From assembly GCF_009827445.1 (NCBI RefSeq), contig NZ_WTYI01000001.1, forward strand, positions 124,001 to 188,000: a stretch of 64,000 nt of DNA. Reading direction: 5' to 3'. Below the pieces are notes generated by a model. The model saw nothing but the letters and a program-made list of their open reading frames with translations, had not been told where the DNA came from and did no database searches. Source of the DNA: Qipengyuania aquimaris (lineage in GTDB: Bacteria; Pseudomonadota; Alphaproteobacteria; Sphingomonadales; Sphingomonadaceae). Made by a program: the position numbers and the translations under genes. How positions within the stretch are numbered: the first letter of the stretch is position 1; the number at the start of each line of letters is the position of its first letter. Shown in pieces: positions 44,803 to 53,910 of the stretch.

Positions 44803-46494
44803 TTAGCCTGGTGCCCCTTCCGCATCCCAGTGTTCCCGCGCCCAGTCGCACATCTGATCGCAGTGCTCCAGTTGCCCGAACCAGCGTTGCAGTCTGAGCT
44901 GGAGGAGGTCGAGCGTCACCTGCGGATCATGCTCCCTCATCTTGGCCAGATTGTCAGCTGCCTGCTCGTGATTGCCCTCGTGCTTGTCGACAAGAAAGAG
45001 GCCGAGATATGCTGCGGCGCTCGTGTGGTTCAGCCGCAGGGCGCGGTCGTATTGCCTGCGCGCTTCGGCAAGCTTGCCGTCACGCAAATGCACGCTGCCT
45101 TTCCAGACATAGGTGGCGAATTGGGTATGCGCGCCGGGTGCCTGGACGATCTCGAGATCGAATTGCTCCAAAGCTTCGTCCGCGTTGTGCAGCAGCGCAT
45201 GGGCGATCCCCGCATTGTAATGCGCGAGCCCGAAATTGGGGCTCTTCTCGAGGGCCCGCTGTGCGTAGATCAGCGCGTCCTCGGGTTGGCCGATATAGTT
45301 ATACGCCTCGGCGACATGGGCCAGGACCATCGGATTGTCCGGATCGAGCGACAGGGCGCGGCCGATCTCCGCATTGATCTTCTCGATGGCGCCCGGATCG
45401 TCGGGCGAGGCGTGCATGTAGATCGTCGCATTCGCATCGGCGAGCATGGCGTGGGCCAAGCCATAGGACGGCGCGATTTCGACTGCCTTCTGGGCATCCT
45501 GCAAGGCGAGGAGGAGTGTCTCTCCGGTTATCTGGCGATAATTGGCAACTGCCCGTGTGACCAATTCCCATGCCGTCAGGTTTTCGGGTTTTTTGAGCGC
45601 GCGCTCCATCTCGAGCCGGTTGACCTGCGAATTGAGATGGGCGGCGACTTCTAGGACCAGTTCCTCTTCCAGCTCGGCGAGTTCGTCGAGCGGACGTTCG
45701 AACTTCTGCGTCCAGAGGATCGTGCCGCTTCGCGCGTCGAGCAACTGGGCGGTGACGCGCAGCGATTTCATCCTGCGCCGCACATTGCCTTCGAGGATGT
45801 ATCGCACCCCCAGGCTTCGCGCCATCGCCTCGATGTCGGCGATCTCGCCATCGCGGTACCGCGCGACTGCGCTGCTGGAAATGACCCGCAATTCCGCCGC
45901 CTGCGACAAGGCGTCGATGACATCCTCGACGAGGCCAATCGCAAATACGTCGTCATCCTCGAGGCCAGAGCGGTTTTTGAACGGGAGCACTGCTAACGAG
46001 GGCAATTCGCCCTCAACCCCTTCCTGTGGCGGGAGCGGGGGAGGGGCATGCGCCGTAGCCTGCGGCCTGATGACTTCGGTGTCCGCCCCATCCTTGGACT
46101 TGCGCCGTTCGACTACTTCCCGGATGTCGGAAACGAACGCCTGCCAGCGCGGATCGGACCGGTCGCCGTTCCAACCGGTGAGGTCGGCCGTCTGGGTTAG
46201 CTCGAACATGATCGGCCGCTCGCATGGCGAGATCATGGCCGGGACCAACGCGCCGTGACGGTCGCCAATGGTGGCTTCGGAACGCACCCAGCGCGACTGG
46301 ACCGAGGATGCCGACCAGAGAACCACGACCGCTGGCGCCTGTCTCAGAGCCTTTTCGATTACTTCGTCGTAAGTATCGCCCGAACGCAGCGTTTCATCCC
46401 ACCATACCGAAAAGCCTTCGCCCTGCAGGGTCGAGGCGAAGAGGCGGGCGATATCTTCGTCCGCGCGGCCGTAGGATATGAACAGGTCGTGCAA
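44803..46494 (-). CDS. TIR domain - TolB-like - TPR protein
   Basis: A 563-residue protein. Residues 1-135 are a TIR domain (DLFISYGRADED, then FSVWWDETLRSGDTYDEVIEKAL, with Glu44 or Asp43 near the position of the NADase glutamate). Residues about 165-290 match the TolB/FlgO-like domain found in adenylate-cyclase-type TPR proteins (LAVLPFKNRS, GVRYILEGNVRR). TPR repeats fill about 330-540. The start is TTG at 46494, directly before the TIR core, with GGGGGAA upstream. The gene abuts the SLOG membrane gene downstream. TIR domains of this kind often cleave NAD+; activity here is not proven by the sequence. Confidence 0.82.
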   Translation of the reverse strand: MHDLFISYGRADEDIARLFASTLQGEGFSVWWDETLRSGDTYDEVIEKALRQAPAVVVLWSASSVQSRWVRSEATIGDRHGALVPAMISPCERPIMFELTQTADLTGWNGDRSDPRWQAFVSDIREVVERRKSKDGADTEVIRPQATAHAPPPLPPQEGVEGELPSLAVLPFKNRSGLEDDDVFAIGLVEDVIDALSQAAELRVISSSAVARYRDGEIADIEAMARSLGVRYILEGNVRRRMKSLRVTAQLLDARSGTILWTQKFERPLDELAELEEELVLEVAAHLNSQVNRLEMERALKKPENLTAWELVTRAVANYRQITGETLLLALQDAQKAVEIAPSYGLAHAMLADANATIYMHASPDDPGAIEKINAEIGRALSLDPDNPMVLAHVAEAYNYIGQPEDALIYAQRALEKSPNFGLAHYNAGIAHALLHNADEALEQFDLEIVQAPGAHTQFATYVWKGSVHLRDGKLAEARRQYDRALRLNHTSAAAYLGLFLVDKHEGNHEQAADNLAKMREHDPQVTLDLLQLRLQRWFGQLEHCDQMCDWAREHWDAEGAPG

Positions 46495-46510
46495 CGCTTC
46501 CCCCGTTCGA

Positions 46511-46530
46511 CTGCCGCAAAATTGCGGTAG
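46511..46530. promoter_or_regulatory. Inverted repeat just upstream of the TIR gene
   Basis: CCGCAA-AA-TTGCGG at 46514-46527, extended by CT/AG on the outside with one mismatch. It is centred about 26 bases before the TTG start, within an 86-base gap after the FAD-enzyme gene. It may be an operator or hairpin giving the TIR/SLOG pair its own control. Confidence 0.4.
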
Positions 46531-46580
46531 TGAGCGTTCCCATTAATCTGATTTGTGCCCGTTGGCCATGGCGGGCATAT

Positions 46581-49500
46581 TCAGGCCTGCCAGAGCACCT
46601 TGCCCGGTAGAATTGTCATGTCGTATTTCAGTCGCACTCCGTGCACGCGCTGTTGCGGAGCTATTCCGAAATCCTTGGCGACCGGAGAGCTGTCGAGATG
46701 CTCGAGCGTCATGTCGAAAGTGGTCAATCTGGGGAAGGCATCGAACCTTGTGACCTCTCCGATTGCTTCCGTAATTGCCTGGTAGCAGGCTCTATCCCCG
46801 TCATGCACGTCGCGGAATTGCTTGAGGAAGAGCTGCGGCACGCGCCGGTGCAGCGCATCGCCCAATATCTCGAAGTCCAGCTTAAGGCTGTTGTGCCAGC
46901 CATCCCCGCTCTTGCCGACGTGGTGGTAGAGAGACTTTACCGCATCACCAAAGCCGGAGATGCCGGATAGGGCAGCGCTCTCCTTCTCGCCCTTGTGGCC
47001 AAGCGTCAGGAGGCGATGCCGTGCCTGTTCGGAGGTTTTGCCGAAAGACTTCGTAGCGAAGAGATCCACGTTGAGGTCGCGCGCCGAATTCCCCTCGTCG
47101 TCCGGCAGGGTGATCCAGCCCTTCTGTTTGGCATAGCCAAAAATTTCCCTGCCCGAGGCGATGGCCACCGGATTGTCGAGCACCAGGTAGGGCATGACCA
47201 TGTCGAAATGCGTGGCAACCTCCTTGCCGCCGCGTTCTTCGACCCGCACTGCGGGAATCCAGAAGGTGAGTTCCCGCTCGGGCGACCAGCCCATTCCCGG
47301 CTCGTCGACGAAGCGGCCGGTGCCGATGTCGACGATGGTCATCATCATTTTCGACGTCATCGGGCGCACGCGGACTTCGCCCCCGCTGGGTTCGTCGAAC
47401 ATCCTGCGACAATATCCAGCCATGAGATCGTAGTCGGCATCGAGCAGGAACGCCCACATCGTCGTGTTGTCGAGCGTGATGCGCCCCGGGAATGTCACCA
47501 TCCCCGGATGCTTCACGAAGGCGCCCCGCGCCTGCGAAGGCCTTGCCGGATATTCCGCCTGGGTCAGCGCCTCGGCATCGACGCCTCGAATATCCGTCGG
47601 AAACTTCGAGATCGCATGACTTGCAAGCATACCGGAAATGGTGCTCGCTTCGAACGAGCCCAGGTTCTGCCCGTTCTGTATCCAGTCGCCCGTGAGGTAA
47701 AGATTGGAATAGGTCGATCCGCTCGCGGTCATGCGGTGCCGCGTCGAATTGCGGACTGTGAGGGTGTAGCGTTCGCTCGGATCAATATTGGCGCGCACAT
47801 AGGTGCTGCGGATGGCGCCGCCCTTGGGCGCACCGGGACCGAAGCCGCCTGGCCAGAAGCGCTCGCCCTGCTGCTCCAGGAATTGCTCGGCGAATTCATC
47901 GACTTTCCTCTGCTCTCGCACGGGAAAATCGTGATCGGACGAGGGTGGAAGCGTGTCCTTGCAAGGCAGCGGACCGCACATGATCTGCTCGGTGCAAATG
48001 CCGGAATCCTTTGGCCATTCCTCGGTTCCGAGCACTTCGGAGATGTCGCACCAGGTGTTCAGATTGACCTTGTCGAACGCGCCGACGAGGGTGGGCAGTG
48101 TCCAGCCTAGGCCGACCTCGTCCTGATCCATCCAGGTTTGCAGGTTCTGCGTTGCCGTACTGCGAATCGTGTTGTTGAAGCGCGCCCACTCCGACTTTTG
48201 CGCGATCAGGTCGCGGCAGATGATCGGATGGGCAGCCGGGGGGATGGCCAAGACCAGGGCGTCGTAATCGTCTCCCGCTGTCAGCGTCAGGGGAGGCAGG
48301 GCGTCTTCCCACTCGGTCCAGTGGGATTCGAGATCGGCACCGGACGCGCGCAGCTTGTCCCCGTCCCTGATCTGTTCGAACCGGGGGCGGTCCGGCCAGA
48401 CATATTGCCCGCTCTTGAGCTGGCGTAGCGGGTCGTAGTCGCCGCCGAGCAGTTCGACCTGCCGGCCCAGCTCGACGCTTTCGATCTGCTTTCCGTCGGC
48501 GGATGGCACCAGCCGATCGACGCGATGGAAGAATTCGACCTTCACGCCGCGCTGCTTAAGGACCTCGTAGATCGGCTGGACTATCGCATCACCGGTGGCG
48601 CTGTTGAACTTCCAGATGATTGCGCCCTGATAGGTCGCCGTGTTCATCAACGAGACGACCATGGTCCCCGCCTCGACTTCGCCCGGCTTCGTCCAGTCGC
48701 CTTGCGGATATGCGAAGATCAGATCGTAAAGACTGCGGATGAGGGACGAATCCAGCGTGATCTCGTCGGCGCCATGCGATCTCAGCCAGTCGCGATAATC
48801 GAGGTGATTGACGCGCTCGAGATTGGCTTCGGGATCGAACAGGAGACCGTCGCGGAGCGAGCCGATCAGGCTGGAAAGGCCAAGATCGACGAAGATCCAG
48901 AAGTGCCGGAGGTCCGCATCCTTCTCGAGGAGAGGACGCGCGCGGCGCTGGATCCAGCTGCGCAATCCCGATGCCGCATCGGCCAATAAGTTATGATGGT
49001 GGGCGCCATGCTTCGCCGGATTTTCGACAAGCGTCTGCACAAGCTGCATGGCATCGCGGATCAGGACGCTGGCAGCTTGGGCGACGAGGTGTTCAATTCC
49101 GAGAAACAGCCGCACGATCATGCGGCGCCACCACGGCAAGGAAGACAGGTCGGGATGGTTGGAGAACGTGATCCCGTGCGTGCCGAGCATTTCGCTCTCG
49201 ATCCATTCAAGAACCTGGGCAATGCGGCCCCAGATATCGGGCGCCTCGGTTAGGCCAGGCGTCCCGGGCATCACGGGCACGCAGAAAGGCCATGGTTCAT
49301 ACTCGCCGTTGCGGCGATCCATCAGTGTCAGCGTCGTCTGCTGGGTAAAGGCCTTGTCCCAAGTTTCGAAAGGCAGGTTTTGCGCTTCGCCATAGGCTTC
49401 CTGCACCATGCGGAATGCGTTCTGGTAAGCACCCATGAACACATGGAGGCCGTGCTCCTGCACCCGCTCGCCGTGTTCGGGATTGCGCCCGGTGGCGCAT

Positions 49501-49634
49501 TTGCCGCCCAGCCTCCAGCCCAGCTGGTAGATGGTAATATCGTACTTCCTGCGCTGCTCTGGCGCGCTGAGATAGAAGGCGGTGACAATGCCAGATAGGC
49601 CGCCGCCGAGGATGGCAACGCGAGTCTTGGTCAT
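46581..49634 (-). CDS. Fusion: phytoene-desaturase-like FAD oxidoreductase + acetoacetate decarboxylase-like domain
   Basis: A 1017-residue protein. Residues 1 to about 700 form an FAD-dependent amine-oxidase-fold enzyme: the dinucleotide loop AILGGGLSGIVTAFYLS, GGKCATGRN, the plant-type phytoene/zeta-carotene desaturase signature EHGLHVFMGAYQN, and the C-terminal FAD contact LYLTGDWIQNGQNLGSFEA. Residues about 745-1000 match the acetoacetate decarboxylase family, with GREIFGYAKQKG carrying the lysine region of the active site. The fusion is unusual. Its start overlaps the end of the upstream CruF-like gene by four bases. The reaction and substrate are unknown; a carotenoid or other polyprenoid is plausible. 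Confidence 0.78.
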   Translation of the reverse strand: MTKTRVAILGGGLSGIVTAFYLSAPEQRRKYDITIYQLGWRLGGKCATGRNPEHGERVQEHGLHVFMGAYQNAFRMVQEAYGEAQNLPFETWDKAFTQQTTLTLMDRRNGEYEPWPFCVPVMPGTPGLTEAPDIWGRIAQVLEWIESEMLGTHGITFSNHPDLSSLPWWRRMIVRLFLGIEHLVAQAASVLIRDAMQLVQTLVENPAKHGAHHHNLLADAASGLRSWIQRRARPLLEKDADLRHFWIFVDLGLSSLIGSLRDGLLFDPEANLERVNHLDYRDWLRSHGADEITLDSSLIRSLYDLIFAYPQGDWTKPGEVEAGTMVVSLMNTATYQGAIIWKFNSATGDAIVQPIYEVLKQRGVKVEFFHRVDRLVPSADGKQIESVELGRQVELLGGDYDPLRQLKSGQYVWPDRPRFEQIRDGDKLRASGADLESHWTEWEDALPPLTLTAGDDYDALVLAIPPAAHPIICRDLIAQKSEWARFNNTIRSTATQNLQTWMDQDEVGLGWTLPTLVGAFDKVNLNTWCDISEVLGTEEWPKDSGICTEQIMCGPLPCKDTLPPSSDHDFPVREQRKVDEFAEQFLEQQGERFWPGGFGPGAPKGGAIRSTYVRANIDPSERYTLTVRNSTRHRMTASGSTYSNLYLTGDWIQNGQNLGSFEASTISGMLASHAISKFPTDIRGVDAEALTQAEYPARPSQARGAFVKHPGMVTFPGRITLDNTTMWAFLLDADYDLMAGYCRRMFDEPSGGEVRVRPMTSKMMMTIVDIGTGRFVDEPGMGWSPERELTFWIPAVRVEERGGKEVATHFDMVMPYLVLDNPVAIASGREIFGYAKQKGWITLPDDEGNSARDLNVDLFATKSFGKTSEQARHRLLTLGHKGEKESAALSGISGFGDAVKSLYHHVGKSGDGWHNSLKLDFEILGDALHRRVPQLFLKQFRDVHDGDRACYQAITEAIGEVTRFDAFPRLTTFDMTLEHLDSSPVAKDFGIAPQQRVHGVRLKYDMTILPGKVLWQA

Positions 49635-50596
49635 GGATTTGCCTCCGCACGATCCTGGAGCGTTTCAGCCACGACCTCGCCCTGCTGCGGGTAAAGCGGC
49701 AGGTCCGTACGGTTCGCGAAGAGGTGGAATGCGGCGAAGAAAGCCGGAATTCCCATCACGAACGGCGAAATCAGGTGGACATCCTCGATTTCCGGATAGC
49801 CGAGCCAGGTGTCGATCAGGGCCATGCTGGCGTAGAGGCCGACGGGAATGGCGATCATGAACCGTGAATTCATGCCGGGTGCCGGATCGAGCGGCAGGCG
49901 TCGTTCCACCAGGCGATAGAGGAAGAAGACGGTAAAGCTCGCGAGAAGCCAGCCGCGGAAGTTCTCGAGCGGCACGCCGAAATGCGGACCCGGATCTACC
50001 CAAACCCATGCCGGATGGCCCACCTCTCCGGGCTGCAGTTTCTTGGTCAGGCAATCCAGGCTGTGATCGGGGCAGGGATGGTAACTCATGACCGGGTCCA
50101 TGGTCAGGTCCCATGCGGTCATCACCATGGCGCTCAGAAGGCTCAGCCAAATGATCGGGACGATTGCCGTACGCCGCGAGACCGGCCCGCCTTCCGCAAT
50201 CAGGTTTGTGATGATGTAGCTGGGGTAGAACATCATGTACCAGGCAAGCGGGATCAGCAGCGGTATGCGGTCGAACAGTTTCCAGCCCAGGACGTGCGTA
50301 TAGAAATAGGGGCCGAAAATCATTCCCGTGCTCTCGCCGACGAACTCGAAGCCGAACGAAATGAAGACCGCCATGAGGAAGAGGGTAAGCGCACGCTTCC
50401 AGCCAAGCAGCATAAAGGAATGGCCGAGGCAGATCGCGGCGGCCGCTGGCACAAGAATGCCCCACGGTATCCGTTCCAGCGACATGTTGAACCCGCCGGT
50501 CCTTATGCCGACATAGAACAGCACCACTGTTAGAAGTGTCAGGATCAACCAAACGGCGGCCGGAATCCGGCCCAGCCTGCTGGTAATAGCCCCCAT
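49631..50596 (-). CDS. CruF-type carotenoid biosynthesis protein (DUF422)
   Basis: A 321-residue membrane protein with about eight helices. The pattern fits the Caroten_synth/DUF422 family of carotenoid 1,2-hydratases (CruF and bisanhydrobacterioruberin hydratase): FEFVGESTGMIFGPYFYT, PLLIPLAWYMMFYPSY, AWDLTMDPVMS, and WVWVDPG...FGVPLENFRGW, with conserved acidic residues in the membrane. AveC-type spirocyclases are an alternative annotation. GGAGGG precedes the ATG at 50596. It is the first gene of the cluster and overlaps the FAD-enzyme gene (ATGA). Confidence 0.72.
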   Translation of the reverse strand: MGAITSRLGRIPAAVWLILTLLTVVLFYVGIRTGGFNMSLERIPWGILVPAAAAICLGHSFMLLGWKRALTLFLMAVFISFGFEFVGESTGMIFGPYFYTHVLGWKLFDRIPLLIPLAWYMMFYPSYIITNLIAEGGPVSRRTAIVPIIWLSLLSAMVMTAWDLTMDPVMSYHPCPDHSLDCLTKKLQPGEVGHPAWVWVDPGPHFGVPLENFRGWLLASFTVFFLYRLVERRLPLDPAPGMNSRFMIAIPVGLYASMALIDTWLGYPEIEDVHLISPFVMGIPAFFAAFHLFANRTDLPLYPQQGEVVAETLQDRAEANP

Positions 50597-50734
50597 AAAT
50601 TTCCCTCCGCACAAGTGGGCGTTACCGCCTCTGTCTTATGCGACCACGAAGAGCATCGTAGGAGTGCGCGGCGGAAATGCAAGCTGGGCTCCATAACGGA
50701 GACGCTGTCGATCCAAGTGCGATGGGAAATGTCA

Positions 50735-50809
50735 TGGTGGGCGCGGCAAGGATTGAACTTGCGACCCCACCCGTGTGAAGGGTGTGCTCTACCACTGAGC
50801 TACGCGCCC
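50735..50809 (-). tRNA. tRNA-Val (anticodon CAC)
   Basis: Read on the minus strand it folds as a full cloverleaf: acceptor GGGCGCG/CGCGCCC, D arm GCTC/GAGC, anticodon stem CACCC/GGGTG with loop TTCACAC (anticodon CAC), and T arm GCAAG-TTCAATC-CTTGC. The 3' ACCA, including CCA, is encoded. It reads the GTG valine codon. It is downstream of sppA on the same strand. Confidence 0.95.
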
Positions 50810-50895
50810 GTCGCATGCGGTCGCGGCGGGGGCCGGACGCTGGACAGGGACGCGCCTTTACGCAGCGAATCGGGGCATTGCAAGTGCGCCGGGCG

Positions 50896-52773
50896 CTACT
50901 GCCCGAACAGGGAAATCAGGCCTTTCAGGAAGCCACGGTCTTCCGATGCCTGTCGCCCGCCACGCTCGGTCGTGGGGCAGGCGAGGCAGTAAGCCTGCGC
51001 GCCACGCGTGCCGAGAAGCCTTCCGGCATCAGTCATCACGCGGTCCAGTGCCTGCGTTTCCTTGCGGGCGAAAAGCGCAAAGACATCGCGTCCTTGCGCG
51101 TCCTCTTCGCCAACCAGCCATTGCCGCAACAGGGTATCGGTCGTGCTGGGCGGGGTGCCAAGGTAGGCCGCATGCCATTCCCCGTCTGCCAGTTCGGCCT
51201 GTCCGGCGACCCAGGCGAGCGCTTCTTCCAGACCGCCATATTCATCGACCAACTGAAGTTGGCGCGCGGTGCCGCCGTCCCAGACGCGGCCCTGACCAAC
51301 CTCGTTGGCTTGCTCCATCGTCATATTGCGAGCCTTCGAAACCCGCGTCAGGAAGTCGCGATAGCCGTCCTCGATCGACGCCTGGAGGATGCGGTCGACT
51401 TCGGGAGTGAGGCCGCCGACGATGTCCGGCTGGCCGGACAGTGGCCCGGTACGTACCCCGTCGCTGGTCACGCCAATGCTGTCTGCCGTCCTCTCGAAAG
51501 TGGGAAGCACGGCGAAAATGCCGATGGAACCGGTAATGGTTTCCGGCTCTGCAAAGATGTGGTCGGCGGGCGTGGAGACCCAGTAGCCGCCGCTCGCGGC
51601 GACATTGGCCATCGAAACCGCAACGGGAATGCCGCGCGCCTTGTGGCGCAGGATCGCATCGCGGATGGCCTCGCTGGCGAGGACCGACCCGCCTGGCGAA
51701 TCGACCCGCACGACGAGGCCCGCGAAGTCGCGCTCGAGCGCCGCGTCGAGGAGATCGGCGATACGCGTGCCGCCCGCGGTACCGGGGCCAGCCTCGCCGT
51801 CGACGATTTCGCCGGCGATGGTCACGATACCGATGGGTTTACCGTCACTCGGCAGCGGATTGTCCTTCAGCCAGGCGTCAAATTCGGTTGCGGGGAAGGC
51901 GTTGGGCAGCTTGCTCCATTTGTCCGTTCCGACCAGTTCGACCACGCGCGCGTTGAAGGCATCGCGATTGCCGAGCTTGTCGACCAGCCCTGCATCGAAT
52001 GCCGCCTGCGCCAGGTCGCCCTGCGCCGCTTCGACCCATTCGGCGGGCGATTGTGTAATCAGATCGAGGTCGACAGCCGGCCGCGCCTTTTTCACGTTCG
52101 CCTGCCACTCTTCCCACAGCGCTCCGTAAAGCGCCCGGGCGTTCTCACGCGCAGGCTCGGACATGGCGGTTTGCGTGTAAGGTTCGACCGCGCTCTTGTA
52201 TGTGCCAACGCGGTAGACCCGTGCGTTGACGTTGAGGCGGTCGATCAGGCCCTTGTAATAGAGCCGGTGCCCGCCCGGCCCGGCCACCACTGCGCCGCCC
52301 AGCGGGTTCATCCAGACCTCGCTTGCGTGCGCGGCCAGAAAGACGCCGTCGTCTGCGTAGGCGGTGGCATAGGTCAGCACGGGTTTGTCCGCCGCCCGCA
52401 CGCGGTCCATTGCCTCGCCGATGTCTTGGAGATGCACCTGGCCGGCGCCGAGAAACCGCTCTAGGTCGAGCACGACAACATCGATACGATCGTCACCGGC
52501 CGCGGCATCCAGAGCACGTACGATATCGCGGGCTTGGTACTCGCCGACGGGCGCTTGCGATGAAAGCAAGGCCTGCAGCGGATCGATCCGGCTGCGCTCT
52601 TCCACCACGACCCCATCGATTTCCAGCAGCAGCGCACCCTCGCGAACCTGCGCAGGGCTAGGGCGGGTGGTGAGGATTACGAACAGCATGCCGAAAAACA
52701 GCAGCATGAACAGCAGGACAAGGCCGTCCTTCACGCCAACCAGAAGCCGCCAAACCTTGCCCGCAAATCGCAT
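50896..52773 (-). CDS. sppA: Signal peptide peptidase SppA, 67K type
   Basis: A 625-residue inner-membrane serine protease with an N-terminal membrane helix (about 15-35) and two tandem S49 domains. The catalytic lysine lies in GTYKSAVEPYTQT of the first domain and the nucleophilic serine in AASGGYWVSTPAD of the second, as in E. coli SppA. It degrades cleaved signal peptides in the membrane. Length and start are normal. Confidence 0.94.
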   Translation of the reverse strand: MRFAGKVWRLLVGVKDGLVLLFMLLFFGMLFVILTTRPSPAQVREGALLLEIDGVVVEERSRIDPLQALLSSQAPVGEYQARDIVRALDAAAGDDRIDVVVLDLERFLGAGQVHLQDIGEAMDRVRAADKPVLTYATAYADDGVFLAAHASEVWMNPLGGAVVAGPGGHRLYYKGLIDRLNVNARVYRVGTYKSAVEPYTQTAMSEPARENARALYGALWEEWQANVKKARPAVDLDLITQSPAEWVEAAQGDLAQAAFDAGLVDKLGNRDAFNARVVELVGTDKWSKLPNAFPATEFDAWLKDNPLPSDGKPIGIVTIAGEIVDGEAGPGTAGGTRIADLLDAALERDFAGLVVRVDSPGGSVLASEAIRDAILRHKARGIPVAVSMANVAASGGYWVSTPADHIFAEPETITGSIGIFAVLPTFERTADSIGVTSDGVRTGPLSGQPDIVGGLTPEVDRILQASIEDGYRDFLTRVSKARNMTMEQANEVGQGRVWDGGTARQLQLVDEYGGLEEALAWVAGQAELADGEWHAAYLGTPPSTTDTLLRQWLVGEEDAQGRDVFALFARKETQALDRVMTDAGRLLGTRGAQAYCLACPTTERGGRQASEDRGFLKGLISLFGQ

Positions 52774-52884
52774 TATAACTTACCCCGGAATACTCTTCGG
52801 CAACCGATCTAGGGAAGCTTTGCCGCCCTTGCCAGCCGAATGTGCTTGAGGGTGCGATGGCTCTCGACTAAGGGCGTGGCTTTA

Positions 52885-53910
52885 ATGACAGCTTCGCAAT
52901 CACAGCCCCACGCATCCCGCTATCCGGCGGGAGCGCAGGCCTTCCCGCATCGCGACCTGCTCGGCATCGGCCAGCTGGAGCGCCACGAAATCCTGTTTCT
53001 GCTCGACGAGGCGGAACAGTGGGTCGATCTCAACCGCCAGCGGCAAAAGCATAGCGACAGCCTTGCCGGACTGACGATCATCAACGCATTTTTCGAGAAC
53101 TCGACCCGGACGCTGCTGAGTTTCGAGATCGCGGGGAAGCGTTTGGGGGCTGATGTGGTCAATATGCACGCCGCTCAGTCCAGCGTGAAGAAGGGCGAGA
53201 CGTTGATCGACACAGCGATCACGCTCAACGCCATGCGGGCCGATGCCATCGTCATCCGGCACGGATCGAGCGGGGCGACGGGCCTTATCGCGGACAAGGT
53301 CGACTGCCCGGTTCTCAACGCAGGTGATGGCCAGCACGAACATCCGACGCAAGCCCTGCTGGACGCGCTGGCCCTGCGCCATGCGCTGCGGGAGAGAGGG
53401 CAATCCGGCGATGATTTCACCGGCCTCACCATTACCATATGCGGCGATATCCTGCACAGCCGGGTCGCGCGATCGAACCTCTTGTGCCTACAGGCGCTGG
53501 GGGCAACCGTCCGCCTTTGCGCTCCACCCGCGCTCATGCCTTCGGGCATCGAAGCCATGGGTGCGCAAGTGTTTCATGATTTCGACGCCGCGCTGGACGG
53601 AGCGAATGTGGTTATGATGCTGCGTCTCCAGACAGAGCGCATGAGCGGACAGTTCATTCCCTCCGCGCGGGAGTACCACCACCTCTACGGCCTGACTGCC
53701 GCCCGCCTTGCCAAGGCCGGAGAACATGCGCTGGTCATGCATCCCGGGCCGATGAACCGTGGCGTGGAAATCGACAGCGACGTAGCCGACATGATCGACC
53801 GCTCGATAATTACCCGGCAGGTCGAAATGGGCGTGGCTATCCGCATGGCTTGCCTCGATGTCCTGACTCGCCGTGCGCGCGGGGTCGAAGGATGGGGAGA
53901 GGTCGCATGA
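52885..53910 (+). CDS. pyrB: Aspartate carbamoyltransferase catalytic subunit PyrB
   Basis: A 341-residue enzyme of pyrimidine synthesis that makes carbamoyl aspartate. Carbamoyl phosphate-binding [13 protein letters not shown], the [10 protein letters not shown] motif and the aspartate loop around LRLQTERM are all intact. An N-terminal extension of about 30 residues is typical of the class that pairs with an inactive dihydroorotase. The ATG at 52885 was chosen over an unconserved upstream start. It overlaps pyrC-like in ATGA. Confidence 0.96.
   Translation: MTASQSQPHASRYPAGAQAFPHRDLLGIGQLERHEILFLLDEAEQWVDLNRQRQKHSDSLAGLTIINAFFENSTRTLLSFEIAGKRLGADVVNMHAAQSSVKKGETLIDTAITLNAMRADAIVIRHGSSGATGLIADKVDCPVLNAGDGQHEHPTQALLDALALRHALRERGQSGDDFTGLTITICGDILHSRVARSNLLCLQALGATVRLCAPPALMPSGIEAMGAQVFHDFDAALDGANVVMMLRLQTERMSGQFIPSAREYHHLYGLTAARLAKAGEHALVMHPGPMNRGVEIDSDVADMIDRSIITRQVEMGVAIRMACLDVLTRRARGVEGWGEVA

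Noticed and set aside
46514..46527. The inverted repeat before the TIR gene as another copy of the iron-type palindrome
   Set aside because: Arms are CCGCAA/TTGCGG with a two-base spacer, a different geometry and sequence from TTGCGA-N5-TCGCAA.
43000..50596. A recently acquired genomic island bounded by the tRNA-Val gene
   Set aside because: There is no integrase, no direct repeat of the tRNA end and no obvious change in base composition between 43000 and 50734.
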